From JAJFHI01 sp050633705 (lineage in GTDB: Bacteria > Pseudomonadota > Alphaproteobacteria > Rhizobiales > Hyphomicrobiaceae), in the NCBI GenBank assembly GCA_050633705.1, contig JBOEGZ010000009.1, forward strand, positions 1 to 64,000: a DNA stretch of 64,000 bases, read 5' to 3'. Position 1 is the stretch's first letter; the number at the start of each line of letters is the position of its first letter. The position numbers and the translations under genes are program-made. Under the pieces are notes generated by a model that worked only from the letters and a program-made list of their open reading frames with translations, did no database searches and was not told where the DNA came from. Below are positions 55,675 to 64,000 of this stretch, in pieces.

Positions 55675-55689
55675 TTTGGGCATGCATTA

Positions 55690-55742
55690 TTCGACCGTTG
55701 CTTAGATATGCAATATGATTGACACAATAAGCAGCGGTCGAA
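55690..55742. terminator. large inverted repeat between convergent folD and the yifB-like gene
   Basis: TTCGACCGTTGCTTA (55690-55704) and TAAGCAGCGGTCGAA (55728-55742) pair over 15 bases with one G-T, around a 23-base loop. It sits at the junction of two convergent genes. There is no T run, so it may be a factor-dependent or symmetric stop, or an intergenic palindrome. Confidence 0.5.
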
Positions 55743-55743
55743 A

Positions 55744-55757
55744 ACATTTCGAAATGT
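55744..55757. promoter_or_regulatory. perfect 14-bp palindrome
   Basis: ACATTTCGAAATGT is fully self-complementary and directly abuts the larger inverted repeat on its left, in the 111-base gap between folD and the yifB-like gene. It could bind a dimeric protein, but it lies downstream of both genes. Confidence 0.35.
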
Positions 55758-55785
55758 CTATTTCCGAAATCGCAAACGACGGCGA

Positions 55786-57315
55786 CTAAGCAGCATCGCG
55801 CGTCGCCGAAGCCTCGCCGCGATAGCTCAAGGACTCCGCAATGTGTGCGCGCGTAACCTGATCCACGCAATCCAAGTCAGCAAGTGTACGAGCGACCCGT
55901 AAGACACGATGAAACCCTCGTGCCGACAACTGCATTTTTTCAGAAGCCAGGCGCAACAAATCAACGCCGTCGTCATCTGGCATCGCTGTTTCTTCAAGCA
56001 GTTTTCCAGAACACGCGCTGTTTGTGTAAACGCCCTTTGCTCCAGCGGCCATAAACCTCGCCCGTTGACGCTCTCTTGCGGCTGTCACTCGATCGCGAAC
56101 CTCTGCACTCCCCTCTTTTGCAGCGGGCAATACCAAGTCGACTGCCGACACCGCTGGGACTTCGATTTGTAGATCGATCCGATCTCGAAATGGCCCAGAT
56201 ATGCGCGCTTGATAATCGCTAGAACAGCGGTGACCGCGTTTGCACGAATGCCCGGGGCCCGAACCACCACAACGACACGGGTTCATTGCTGCGACCAATT
56301 GGAAACGTGAAGGATAGATGACGCGGTGATTTGCTCGGGCAATAACGGTCTCACCCGACTCCAAAGGTTGTCTGAGTGAGTCCAATACCTGTGGTGTAAA
56401 TTCAGGAAGTTCATCAAGGAATAAAACTCCGAGATGAGCAAGACTGGCTTCACCAGGCTGTGGCCGAGATCCTCCGCCAACCAATGCTGCCATGCTGGCC
56501 GAATGATGCGGATTGCGGAATGGGCGTTCGCGCACCAGTTGGCCACCCAGCAATTCGCCAGCCAGACTGTGTACCATAGAAACGTCGAGCATTTCTTCCG
56601 GACTGAGCGGCGGTAATATTGTTGGCAGACGCGACGCCAACATCGATTTGCCTGAACCTGGTGGACCCATCATCAAAAGGTTATGACCACCAGCAGCTGC
56701 AATTTCTAAAACGCGCTTGGCGCTTTCCTGGCCTTTGATGTCGCGCAGGTCCAAGCCATAATCACTTTTCTCAACAATGTTAGGTTTGGGACGCCCCAAC
56801 AATTGCGTGCCTTTGAAGTGATTGACTAGAGACAGCAAGTGCGGCGCGGCCAAAACTTCAACCTCGTCGCCGGCCCAGACCGCTTCTGGACCACACTGTT
56901 TTGGGCATATAAGCCCCTTGCCCATCGCATTTGCGCCAATGGCCGCTGGTAACCCACCTGGAACACCTCGAATTGTACCGTCAAGCGCCAACTCGCCGAT
57001 GGCAGCAAAACCACGCACGGCATCAGGTGCAATAGCTTCCATCGCGACCATTAACGCAAGCGCAATTGGTAGATCGAAGTGGCTGCCCTCTTTCGGCAGA
57101 TCAGCCGGGGCCAAATTTACCGTTAAATGTTTGTAGGGGAGGCCCAGTCCAACTGCGTGCAAGGCGTTGCGTACACGCTCACGACTTTCTGCAACCGCCT
57201 TGTCTGGCAAACCAACAATTGCAAATGCAGGTTGGCCCGGCGTGATGCGCACCTGGACATCGACGGCCTTCGCCTCAACGCCGACAAACGCAACAGTTGA
57301 GATTTGACCGTACAT
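55786..57315 (-). CDS. YifB-family Mg chelatase-like AAA ATPase
   Basis: 509 residues from ATG 57315 (MYGQISTVAFVGVEAKAVDVQV); GGTGGGG lies upstream. The N-terminal ChlI-type domain includes GLPDKAVAESRERVRNAL and LAPADLPKEGSHFDLPIAL. The AAA core has Walker A MGPPGSGKSMLASRLPTIL and Walker B GVLFLDELPEF, followed by RFQLVAAMNPC. A cysteine cluster CRCGGSGPGHSCKRGHRC follows. The C-terminal Mg_chelatase domain ends with GFHRVLRVARTLADL. Also known as ComM, a helicase for branch migration in transformation. Cytoplasmic. Confidence 0.93.
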   Translation of the reverse strand: MYGQISTVAFVGVEAKAVDVQVRITPGQPAFAIVGLPDKAVAESRERVRNALHAVGLGLPYKHLTVNLAPADLPKEGSHFDLPIALALMVAMEAIAPDAVRGFAAIGELALDGTIRGVPGGLPAAIGANAMGKGLICPKQCGPEAVWAGDEVEVLAAPHLLSLVNHFKGTQLLGRPKPNIVEKSDYGLDLRDIKGQESAKRVLEIAAAGGHNLLMMGPPGSGKSMLASRLPTILPPLSPEEMLDVSMVHSLAGELLGGQLVRERPFRNPHHSASMAALVGGGSRPQPGEASLAHLGVLFLDELPEFTPQVLDSLRQPLESGETVIARANHRVIYPSRFQLVAAMNPCRCGGSGPGHSCKRGHRCSSDYQARISGPFRDRIDLQIEVPAVSAVDLVLPAAKEGSAEVRDRVTAARERQRARFMAAGAKGVYTNSACSGKLLEETAMPDDDGVDLLRLASEKMQLSARGFHRVLRVARTLADLDCVDQVTRAHIAESLSYRGEASATRDAA

Positions 57316-57999
57316 AGCCCCACCTTCCCAGCAACCCAATTATTCCGGTCACGCGCTAGACTAGTTGCATCGCCGACTGAAGGTCAAGAACAAAATGGGA
57401 ACAAAAAAATATTTCTTCTGCAAAAGTCGCTTCTATAGAACGGAAATTGACATCAATTTTTCCAATGTGCTGCAGCTCAAATCATCCTCCCGTCCCCAAC
57501 TGAAATGAGCGGATTGGCATTGCGATCGAGTTTTTATGTGTAGCTATGCATAAACCCCACGACGTGTTTTTTTGTTGAGAATGCGCGACATCTTGCATGG
57601 CGTCGGAATGTTACTGCCGCCCGCAATCAAATCGACGGCTCAGTCGCCCCCGTCACAACAGATATGTTTTTTTATCTTCAATTTCGGAAATGCAAATTGC
57701 TTTATTTCAAGAGAAATAAAACGTTCAAATTGCTTTTTTTATATGTAATCAGATTTATTTCTGAAAAAAAGAAATGACCAAGTGATATAGATATCGGCCC
57801 CCATCCAAAAGCCTGCATCGTCTATTTTCAATCGTTATTACAAAAGCTTAATATCATTCTAAAGTATTATTTTTCAAACTAAATAACACTTTTCCATTAT
57901 CTTTGACTTAACCAAGATGCATTTTAATTACTGAATACAAAATACTGACGAGCAGAAGGGCAATTATTTCTTCAAAACAAAATATTAATGGGAAATATT
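57316..57999. other. AT-rich control region between the yifB-like gene and the chemoreceptor
   Basis: 684 bases without a gene, becoming markedly AT-rich from ~57660. The yifB-side promoter lies near the left end. A near-CtrA site TTAA-N7-CTAA occurs at 57848-57862. See the separate entry for the hairpin at 57693-57736. The sharp change in composition continues into the start of the chemoreceptor gene. Confidence 0.5.
57693..57736 (+). promoter_or_regulatory. hairpin flanked by 11-base direct repeats upstream of the chemoreceptor
   Basis: CAAATTGCTTT occurs at 57693-57703 and again at 57726-57736. Between and overlapping lies a perfect 8-bp stem TTTATTTC-AAGA-GAAATAAA (57701-57720). A T run follows the second repeat (TTTTTTTATAT). 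This could be a terminator, an operator with two half sites, or an RNA element. Confidence 0.4.
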
Positions 58000-60171
58000 A
58001 TGAAAAGTTTGTATTTCGAAATCAGTAAAAAACATACTCGCGTCTTGGCCATATTCGCGGTCTGCCTGGTAATAACGAGCATTCTCTCAGGAGCAATGGC
58101 GCTGAGTTATTTGCGAGCAGATCTTAGCACTCTAAATATCTCCGCAAATTTACACAGACACAATAGTGCTGTCCTTCGCAACGTTCAGAATACACAGTTC
58201 ATTGTTTCCGAAATGGGCCATCGGCTTAACTCGACAGATTTCAGTGGTCATTTTTTAAGCAGCTTTCAAGAACTCGAAACAATTCAGGCTGTCAAAGTAT
58301 TAGACGCGAAAAGATTTGGTCAGCCGCAGGACGCAAAGACAAATCTGTCAGAACTTGATGCAAAAATTGATCATTATATTCAATCAATACGGCCCTTTGC
58401 TCATGCCAACGGTGGCGTCGATGCAAGTCAATTCCAGACGATTGCAGACACGTCTAAAGACATTCAGAAACGACTGGCAGAATTCAATGGCACACTGTTG
58501 AAGAACATGGAACTTTTGCAGAAAAATGCAAATTCCTGGCAAATGCTCATTGAGCTTTCACTAACGGTGGCGCTGCTTGGTACAGCTCTTCTCGCAGGCC
58601 TGTGGTTTCATTCTCGAAGGCTCGCATCACAATGGCTCCAGAAGTACAAAGATGCTGCCTTATCATTGATCAATGGCGATTTCGATGTGGATCTGAGTGA
58701 TATCAAAGCCAGTGAAGACCACGCGACTTTAGCAAAACCTCTTGAAGAGTTAATCGGTCTCGCGAGAACAAAAGACCAGATGACAATCAAAGCCAAGAAT
58801 GCAGGTCTTGAAGTCGACGAATTGCGTAAGAAAATTGTCGAAAAAGAAAATTTCTACAATAGTGCAGTATCATCTTTGATTGATCGAGATTTCGATGAAA
58901 AGTTTGCCGACGTAAAAGCAACTGGCAAAGCAAAGAAAGCAAAAAAACAATTCTACAAATTGCACAATATCATCAAGTCTAAAGAACAGCTCGCAGAACA
59001 ATCTGAAATCGCACGCAATGAAGCCAATAAGTTGCGCGAACAGAAAGAAGCCGACGACAAATACTATAGTGAAGCGCACGAGTTTTTCATGGACGCATAC
59101 ACGAAAGCATTTGCGAAAATATCTGCTGGCGATCTGGTTGGTCGTATTACAGTTGAGTTTATTGAAGAATATGAAGGCTTACGCAAATCATTCAACACGG
59201 CCGCTGATCGCATGCAGAATACGATTTCAAAAATCGCCTTCCGTACAAATCACCTTCGCCGAAGTGCAACGGAAATTCTTTCCGCGCATGACGAACTGTC
59301 CAAGCATACGCAATCGCAGGCAACCGCGCTTGAGGAAACTTCCGCCTCGATGGACGAGATGGCAGCTACTGTCCGCCAGACCGCTTCTAGTGCGATTGAC
59401 GCCAGCAATACATCGAACGCGGCGCGTGATCTCGCCGTTGCCGGTGGGGAAGTAACGGTCAAAGCTGTCAAAGCGATGGAAAAAATTGAAAATTCATCAG
59501 GAGAAATGGCCAAAATCGTCGGTCTGATCGAAGAGATCGCATTCCAAACCAATATCCTTGCATTGAATGCCGGGGTTGAAGCCGCTCGCGCTGGTGATGC
59601 AGGCAAAGGTTTTGCGGTCGTTGCAAATGAAGTCCGGTCTCTGTCTCAACGGTCATCTCACGCCCTGAAAGACATTAGAGAATTAATTGATGATTCAAAA
59701 TCAAGCGTCCAACAAGGTGTTGACCTTGTTAGAGAAACGGGTGACTCGTTAAAAGATATTGTTGCGTCGGTCGAAAAAGCGACCAGCTTGATTTCTGACA
59801 TTGCCGCAGCCAACCAACAACAGGTCCTTGGTATCGACCAAGTTGCGACCGCCGTTTCTAATATGGATGAGATGACACAACAAAACGCCGAGCTTGTCGA
59901 ACAGAACACAGTCGCTCTGCTCACAATTCAAAACAGTATCAAGGATCTCGACAAAGCCGTCGATACCTTCAAAATCGGTGACGCTCACAAAACGATCGAA
60001 CATGACACAAATTCAGGTGCGCTTCGCGAAGCTTGGCTTCAAATGAGTGAAAAAGAACAAGCCAAAGCTGCAAAAAAATCAAACGTTAGTGGTGGCGGTG
60101 GCAATCCAACACCAAAATTCGAAGACCTGACGCAGGGTTCTGTCGCTCTGGACGCTCACAAAGATTGGTAG
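58000..60171 (+). CDS. methyl-accepting chemotaxis protein with repeated HAMP-like linker modules
   Basis: 723 residues from ATG 58000, with GGGA in the preceding bases; ATG 57988 is an in-frame alternative four codons earlier. Span 1 is at ~15-37 and span 2 at ~181-205 (LSLTVALLGTALLAGLWF), enclosing a ~145-residue periplasmic sensor domain. Then come similar modules at ~214-260 (INGDFDVDLSDIKAS) and ~281-330 (IDRDFDEKFADVKAT), and a HAMP-like segment at ~356-413. The signalling domain has the hairpin tip IEEIAFQTNILALNAGVEAA and GKGFAVVANEVRSL. There is no C-terminal xWxxF receptor-binding pentapeptide. The ligand is unknown; no che genes are nearby. Confidence 0.92.
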   Translation: MKSLYFEISKKHTRVLAIFAVCLVITSILSGAMALSYLRADLSTLNISANLHRHNSAVLRNVQNTQFIVSEMGHRLNSTDFSGHFLSSFQELETIQAVKVLDAKRFGQPQDAKTNLSELDAKIDHYIQSIRPFAHANGGVDASQFQTIADTSKDIQKRLAEFNGTLLKNMELLQKNANSWQMLIELSLTVALLGTALLAGLWFHSRRLASQWLQKYKDAALSLINGDFDVDLSDIKASEDHATLAKPLEELIGLARTKDQMTIKAKNAGLEVDELRKKIVEKENFYNSAVSSLIDRDFDEKFADVKATGKAKKAKKQFYKLHNIIKSKEQLAEQSEIARNEANKLREQKEADDKYYSEAHEFFMDAYTKAFAKISAGDLVGRITVEFIEEYEGLRKSFNTAADRMQNTISKIAFRTNHLRRSATEILSAHDELSKHTQSQATALEETSASMDEMAATVRQTASSAIDASNTSNAARDLAVAGGEVTVKAVKAMEKIENSSGEMAKIVGLIEEIAFQTNILALNAGVEAARAGDAGKGFAVVANEVRSLSQRSSHALKDIRELIDDSKSSVQQGVDLVRETGDSLKDIVASVEKATSLISDIAAANQQQVLGIDQVATAVSNMDEMTQQNAELVEQNTVALLTIQNSIKDLDKAVDTFKIGDAHKTIEHDTNSGALREAWLQMSEKEQAKAAKKSNVSGGGGNPTPKFEDLTQGSVALDAHKDW

Positions 60172-60426
60172 TCGACCGGTCTAGCAAAGGCTACCTTGAA
60201 CAAAATTTCGTTTTGATTGGCGACGCTGTCGATTTCTTGCGAAGATCTTGGCAAAAGAACTGAGCTCGTCAGTGCATGACCGACGGCCTTGCGCTGTCAC
60301 AAGACCGACTGGGCGCGGAAATGAAAAATCAAAAAAGGATATGCCAAACACGAAGAACTGCACTTGGGCCTTACTGCAACCGGAATTTCTGAAGCGAATA
60401 GAATTGTCGCGATTATCAGTGGGTGG

Positions 60427-61956
60427 CTATTTGTTGTAGGTCGCTTTGTAACGTTCACGCAGCACGTTTTTCTGAACTTTACCCATTTTGTTTCGCGGCA
60501 ATGCCTCGACGTAGAAGATTTGCTTTGGCAACTTATACCCAGCCAGTTCGTTGGTAAGTACCGCCTTTATATCTTTGGCATCTGGCGTATTTTCAATCGA
60601 TGTGGCCACAACAGCCGTTACGCCTTCACCGAAATCTGGATGCGGTACGCCAATGACAGCACTTTCATTAATCCCAGCAATACCATCGATCGCATTTTCA
60701 ACTTCCGCTGGATAGACGTTAAACCCTCCGGAGATAATCAGATCTTTGCCTCGGCCTGAAATATTGAGATATCCTTTTTCATCAATGAACCCCAAATCAC
60801 CTGAAATAAAGAAACCATCATCGCGAAATTCAGCGGCGGTTTTTTCTGGTTTGCGCCAGTACCCCTTGAACACATTTGATCCTCGAATTTCGATACTTCC
60901 GATTTCTCCATCGGCTAACTGTCCTCCAGTTTCCGGATCCGCGACGCGAATTTCAACGCCTTGCAATGCGAAACCAACTGTACCAGCGCGACGTTCTCCA
61001 TCGTAAGGGTTTGACGTGTTCATATTCGTCTCAGTCATACCATAGCGTTCCAAAATCGTGTGGCCGGTACGCTGCTCGAATTGTCGATGCGTATCAGACG
61101 ACAGTGGTGCCGAACCGGATACAAACAGACGCATATTTTCAACCAGCTCTCTGGTCAACTCATCGCTCGACAAAAGCCGGATATAGAAAGTCGGCACCCC
61201 CATCATCACTGTAACCTGAGGCAAGGCCGCGACGATCGCTGACAAGTCAAACCCTGGATGGAAGTGCATCGAAGCTCCCGACAACAACGTAACATTCGTT
61301 GCAACAAACAAGCCGTGTGTGTGAAAAATAGGAAGCGCATGAAGCAAAACATCGCTGGAGGAAAACTTCCATGTAGAAACAAGCGTCTTCGAGTTTGATG
61401 ACAAATTTTCGTGTGTCAGCATTGCCCCTTTAGGCCGCCCAGTCGTTCCAGACGTGTAAAGTATGGCGGCTAATTCCTCTCCATCGCAGACAACATCTGT
61501 GTGGGTTTTGGAACACGCATCTGCTTTATCGAAAAGGCTGCCTGTCTGGTCGTCGTTAAGTGTTTCGACATGACCAACACCGTTGGCTCTCGCCAATGCC
61601 TCAATGGCTTCATACCGGTCCTGCTGGCATACAAAAACCCGCGGCTCGGCGTCAGAAACAAAGTAGTTTAGTTCGGTATCGGTGTAGGAGGTGTTCAATG
61701 GCAGAAAGACTGCACCGACGCGAAGGCAGGCTAGGTACAGCCAAATCGCCTCGACGCTTTTTTCAACCTGCGCCGCAACGCGGTCACCTTTAACAACGCC
61801 GAGTTTTGCAAGTGCATTTGCAAATTGGGCAGAACGGTCAAGCATGTTCGAATACGTTACAACTTGCCCATCTCGCGAATGAATCAATACAGCATTCGGG
61901 TTTGTTATCCGCTCACGAATTTGAGTAAAAAGGTTTTGATCTGCTTGCAAGGTCAT
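60427..61956 (-). CDS. malonyl-CoA synthetase-like acyl-CoA ligase (MatB type)
   Basis: 509 residues in the AMP-binding (ANL) superfamily. The ATP motif is ILYTSGTTGRPKGAML, and later motifs include ERYGMTETNMNTSNPYDGERR, which matches the MatB group, FISGDLGFIDEKGYL, and the catalytic C-terminal Lys in PRNKMGKVQKNVL. MatB makes malonyl-CoA or methylmalonyl-CoA from free acids. No matA or transporter lies nearby, so malonate as substrate rests only on motif similarity. Cytoplasmic. Confidence 0.88.
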   Translation of the reverse strand: MTLQADQNLFTQIRERITNPNAVLIHSRDGQVVTYSNMLDRSAQFANALAKLGVVKGDRVAAQVEKSVEAIWLYLACLRVGAVFLPLNTSYTDTELNYFVSDAEPRVFVCQQDRYEAIEALARANGVGHVETLNDDQTGSLFDKADACSKTHTDVVCDGEELAAILYTSGTTGRPKGAMLTHENLSSNSKTLVSTWKFSSSDVLLHALPIFHTHGLFVATNVTLLSGASMHFHPGFDLSAIVAALPQVTVMMGVPTFYIRLLSSDELTRELVENMRLFVSGSAPLSSDTHRQFEQRTGHTILERYGMTETNMNTSNPYDGERRAGTVGFALQGVEIRVADPETGGQLADGEIGSIEIRGSNVFKGYWRKPEKTAAEFRDDGFFISGDLGFIDEKGYLNISGRGKDLIISGGFNVYPAEVENAIDGIAGINESAVIGVPHPDFGEGVTAVVATSIENTPDAKDIKAVLTNELAGYKLPKQIFYVEALPRNKMGKVQKNVLRERYKATYNK

Positions 61957-62029
61957 TGTGTGTGCACGATTAAATTGATTGAGTTTCCAGAAGTCATGTT
62001 GGTGTCTGTATTCGTCGTCATATCATTTG

Positions 62030-63118
62030 TTATGGCTTTTCAAGATAGCCAAGTCGCTTCTCTGTCAAGCTTGTTATGAGAACTCTTTTTTCACCGACAT
62101 CAATTCCACCTGTCACCATCGCGTAACTTCCTTTGGGGCCCTGCAGAACGTCAAGCACGTTGCCATCTCCATCAAAACGCATTGCAAACCCATAACGTTG
62201 CGGTTTTGGGCGAACAGCAGCAGGCAAACGCATGATGATTTTTCGAATGACAGGTCTCGAAGACAGGAAATCAACCACACCAGAACGTGGACTTACAAGG
62301 CCAATCCAAAATGTTCCATCGGGATTGTCATTTATGTTGTCGGGAAATCCTGGAAGGTTTTCTATCAGTATGTCTGTCTGTCCTGCCTTGGAACCCGTCA
62401 CCCAGTGCTTCAGCACACGATACGTTCCAGTTTCGGCAACGAGCAAATAAGAACCATCTTTGCTAAGCGCCACGCCATTCGCAAAACTAAGTCCTTCCAT
62501 AAGTATCGTGGTTTTTTTTGAACGCGGATCGTACTTTAGTATGCGACCGTGGAGCCCGTGCTCAATTAAATCGAGAAGTGAAGCCGGCAATGTTCCACCG
62601 CTCGCCTTAGCTCCGAATTTCGTTGAAGAATCGGAAAAATAAACTGTTCCGTCACGGTCAATATCAAGGTCGTTTGCATAGCGAATAGGAGAGCCATCTG
62701 ACGTCGCGTTGGCCAACACTGTCACCTTCCCATCGGAACCAATTTTGAGCAGACCGCGATAGGCATCTGCTGCGTAGAGTTCGCCAACATCCGAAAACTC
62801 AATACCAAGAACACGCCCGCCAGGATCAGAGAAACTCGTTACGCTTCCCGTCTCTATATTGACTTTCAATATCTTCCCGGAATGTGTCGGCACATAAATT
62901 AAACCATCCGCTCCAACGGCTGCATCTTCGGGGCCGCTTTCTCCCCTTAGATCGAGAAATTTCAATGCTTGAAGCCGCTTATTTTCTTTGAATTGACCAA
63001 CGTATCCTTCGTTCTTTTGCGCTGACCAGGCAACTGGATCGATGGGAACAGGCCAGAGCAACAAGTAGGCGAGACCGAGAACAGTCAAACCAACACAAGA
63101 TACTTTCGTCTTCGTCAT
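62030..63118 (-). CDS. strictosidine synthase-like / SMP-30-type beta-propeller protein, membrane-anchored
   Basis: 362 residues from ATG 63118, with GAGGCG upstream. An N-terminal hydrophobic span (CVGLTVLGLAYLLLWPVPI) is followed by a six-bladed-propeller-like body: LRGESGPEDAAVGADGLIYV, RVLGIEFSDVGELYAAD, YANDLDIDRDGTVYFSDSS, and ANGVALSKDGSYLLVAE. The HGRILKYDP and FPDNINDNPDGTFWIGLV segments match strictosidine synthase-like proteins. Bacterial members are lactonase- or esterase-like and not alkaloid enzymes. It lies 73 bases from the start of the ligase gene on the same strand, so they may be cotranscribed. Confidence 0.87.
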   Translation of the reverse strand: MTKTKVSCVGLTVLGLAYLLLWPVPIDPVAWSAQKNEGYVGQFKENKRLQALKFLDLRGESGPEDAAVGADGLIYVPTHSGKILKVNIETGSVTSFSDPGGRVLGIEFSDVGELYAADAYRGLLKIGSDGKVTVLANATSDGSPIRYANDLDIDRDGTVYFSDSSTKFGAKASGGTLPASLLDLIEHGLHGRILKYDPRSKKTTILMEGLSFANGVALSKDGSYLLVAETGTYRVLKHWVTGSKAGQTDILIENLPGFPDNINDNPDGTFWIGLVSPRSGVVDFLSSRPVIRKIIMRLPAAVRPKPQRYGFAMRFDGDGNVLDVLQGPKGSYAMVTGGIDVGEKRVLITSLTEKRLGYLEKP

Positions 63119-63457
63119 AGGGCGCCTCGTAAATGCGACGTTCACATGCGTTCATATGCACACTTCTTGTTAGCAAAAGTTGGAGGTCCCGTCCTGTGGC
63201 TTCTTCTGAGTTTAAATTCTCTGCCCTGCACAAGACGTGCTGCTAGCGCAACGAAGACAAACGTCCCGGCCAATAAAGGCATACGTAAGCAACGGCTTAT
63301 GGATTGGCTCAAAGAAATAAGTCGCAGCGGCGCATTTTCCAATTGATTTATGTCAAAGCGAAGTTCGCGCCCTCTGGTATCAATAGAGACGCATGCGAAG
63401 AAAACGATCCACCATGCACCAATGAATTCAAACTTCGTAAATCAAAGGAGTTTTTCG

Positions 63458-63658
63458 ATGGAAACGCTTTGGCGCGATTTAGGATTTCGCAGACACCTGA
63501 TTGTTTATTTGGCCGTCAATACGATGCTCATTGTGATCGACGTTATGACCGGCCCTCAATCCGTTTGGTTTTTTTGGCCTCTACTTGGATGGGGGATCGG
63601 TATTTTCGGACACGCAATGTCTGTCATCCGCGACGGGCCTAATGCAGCAAGCAAATAG
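63458..63658 (+). CDS. 2TM domain-containing small membrane protein
   Basis: 66 residues from ATG 63458, preceded by AAAGGAG; a longer frame from 63350 is not supported. Two hydrophobic stretches, HLIVYLAVNTMLIVIDVM and VWFFWPLLGWGIGIFGHAM, surround a TGPQS turn, the layout of the 2TM family, which often accompanies sensor kinases or stands alone. Inner membrane. Function unknown. Confidence 0.8.
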   Translation: METLWRDLGFRRHLIVYLAVNTMLIVIDVMTGPQSVWFFWPLLGWGIGIFGHAMSVIRDGPNAASK

Positions 63659-63843
63659 TGTTCGCAGATACCCGCACTCATCATGTTTCTTGACCTCGGG
63701 ATGGCATTGAATACACAGAAAGATCACCCTTTCTGTTGATCGAGCAAAGCCGTTCGGGGTTTCGTCGGCCTCAGGCTTTGAAAGTCATTTAATGGCGATC
63801 TGGTCAATACAGGATTTACGAGCCATGTCTGCTTGGCCAAACA

Positions 63844-64000
63844 TCATCCCTTGGCAATTGGCCAGCGGTAGATAAACGTCAAATAGGCTAAGGCGACATA
63901 TACTAACAGGGCGACGACCCAGCCAGTGATCGAGCCCGCCGTAAATCCATCGTAGGAGGCTGTCGCCAGGCTTTGATCGTGCATGATCATTTTTATCGGC
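63844..64000 (-). CDS. C-terminal end of a small or cut membrane protein
   Basis: The minus strand from the right edge has an open frame to a TGA at 63846-63844. The readable part is ...PIKMIMHDQSLATASYDG followed by a hydrophobic span (ITGWVVALLVYVALAYLTFIY) and RWPIAKG. It may be the last part of a longer protein or a ~46-residue protein starting at one of its Met codons. No family recognised. Confidence 0.45.
   Translation of the reverse strand, partial: PIKMIMHDQSLATASYDGFTAGSITGWVVALLVYVALAYLTFIYRWPIAKG

Noticed and set aside
63142..63342. 66-codon minus-strand frame with one hydrophobic stretch upstream of the strictosidine-like gene
   Set aside because: Starts with TTG without a ribosome-binding site, and the opposite strand is equally open; not supported.

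Overview
The window looks like a chromosomal segment of an alphaproteobacterium, most likely order Hyphomicrobiales (Rhizobiales). Supporting evidence is conserved neighbourhoods of that order: Suv3-like helicase / S4 protein / fdxA / carD; DUF3108 next to rpmB; cobT-cobS-DnaJ-bolA; aroB-aroK divergent from xerD with accA downstream; secA divergent from a parvulin followed by argJ and mutT; comF-grxC-nitrilase; and a bioBFDAZ biotin operon ending in bioZ. Base composition is judged by eye to be about half GC, with AT-rich stretches near 1.4-1.9 kb and 57.6-58.0 kb. The species cannot be named from this sequence. A two-base N gap interrupts xerD.

Layout. 1-1.3 kb: the N-terminus of an OLD-type ATPase running off the left edge, then a gene-poor stretch ending at tRNA-Arg(CCT), possibly an accessory island. 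1.9-6.5 kb: a 1559-aa RTX protein with a 270-bp higher-order tandem repeat. 6.7-13.7 kb: an SNase-fold protein with a degenerate active site, a CarD regulator with a histone H1-like N-terminus, fdxA, an S4 protein and a Suv3-like helicase. 14-24.3 kb: rpmB, an esterase-like protein, cobT/cobS, a DnaJ-like protein, bolA, a CorC-type transporter, aroB and aroK. 24.6-28.9 kb: a nested inverted-repeat element, a 48-aa membrane protein missed by length filters, an unrecognised exported protein, gapped xerD, and accA.

29-33 kb holds the most unusual cluster: three tandem paralogous YafK-type L,D-transpeptidase-fold proteins with three different predicted localisations (lipoprotein, inner-membrane anchored, exported with a very basic tail), preceded by a full TTAA-N7-TTAA CtrA-type box. 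33-44 kb is conserved housekeeping (saccharopine-dehydrogenase-like protein, secA with an insertion, parvulin, argJ, methyltransferases, mutT, comF, grxC, nitrilase). 44.6-49.8 kb is the translationally coupled biotin operon. 50-57 kb has a GMC oxidoreductase, a tungstate-type ABC transporter, yggT, folD and a YifB-type ATPase. 58-64 kb has a chemoreceptor with repeated linker modules, a malonyl-CoA-synthetase-like ligase, a strictosidine-synthase-like protein, a 2TM protein and the end of a membrane protein.

Functional themes are cell-envelope remodelling (the L,D-transpeptidase trio, RTX protein, SecA, parvulin), cofactors (cobalamin chelatase CobST, biotin, folate C1, tungstate), shikimate and arginine synthesis, and nucleotide/RNA housekeeping. 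No CRISPR array, prophage or transposase gene was seen. Gene calls rest on protein motifs and neighbourhoods read by eye; no database search was run.
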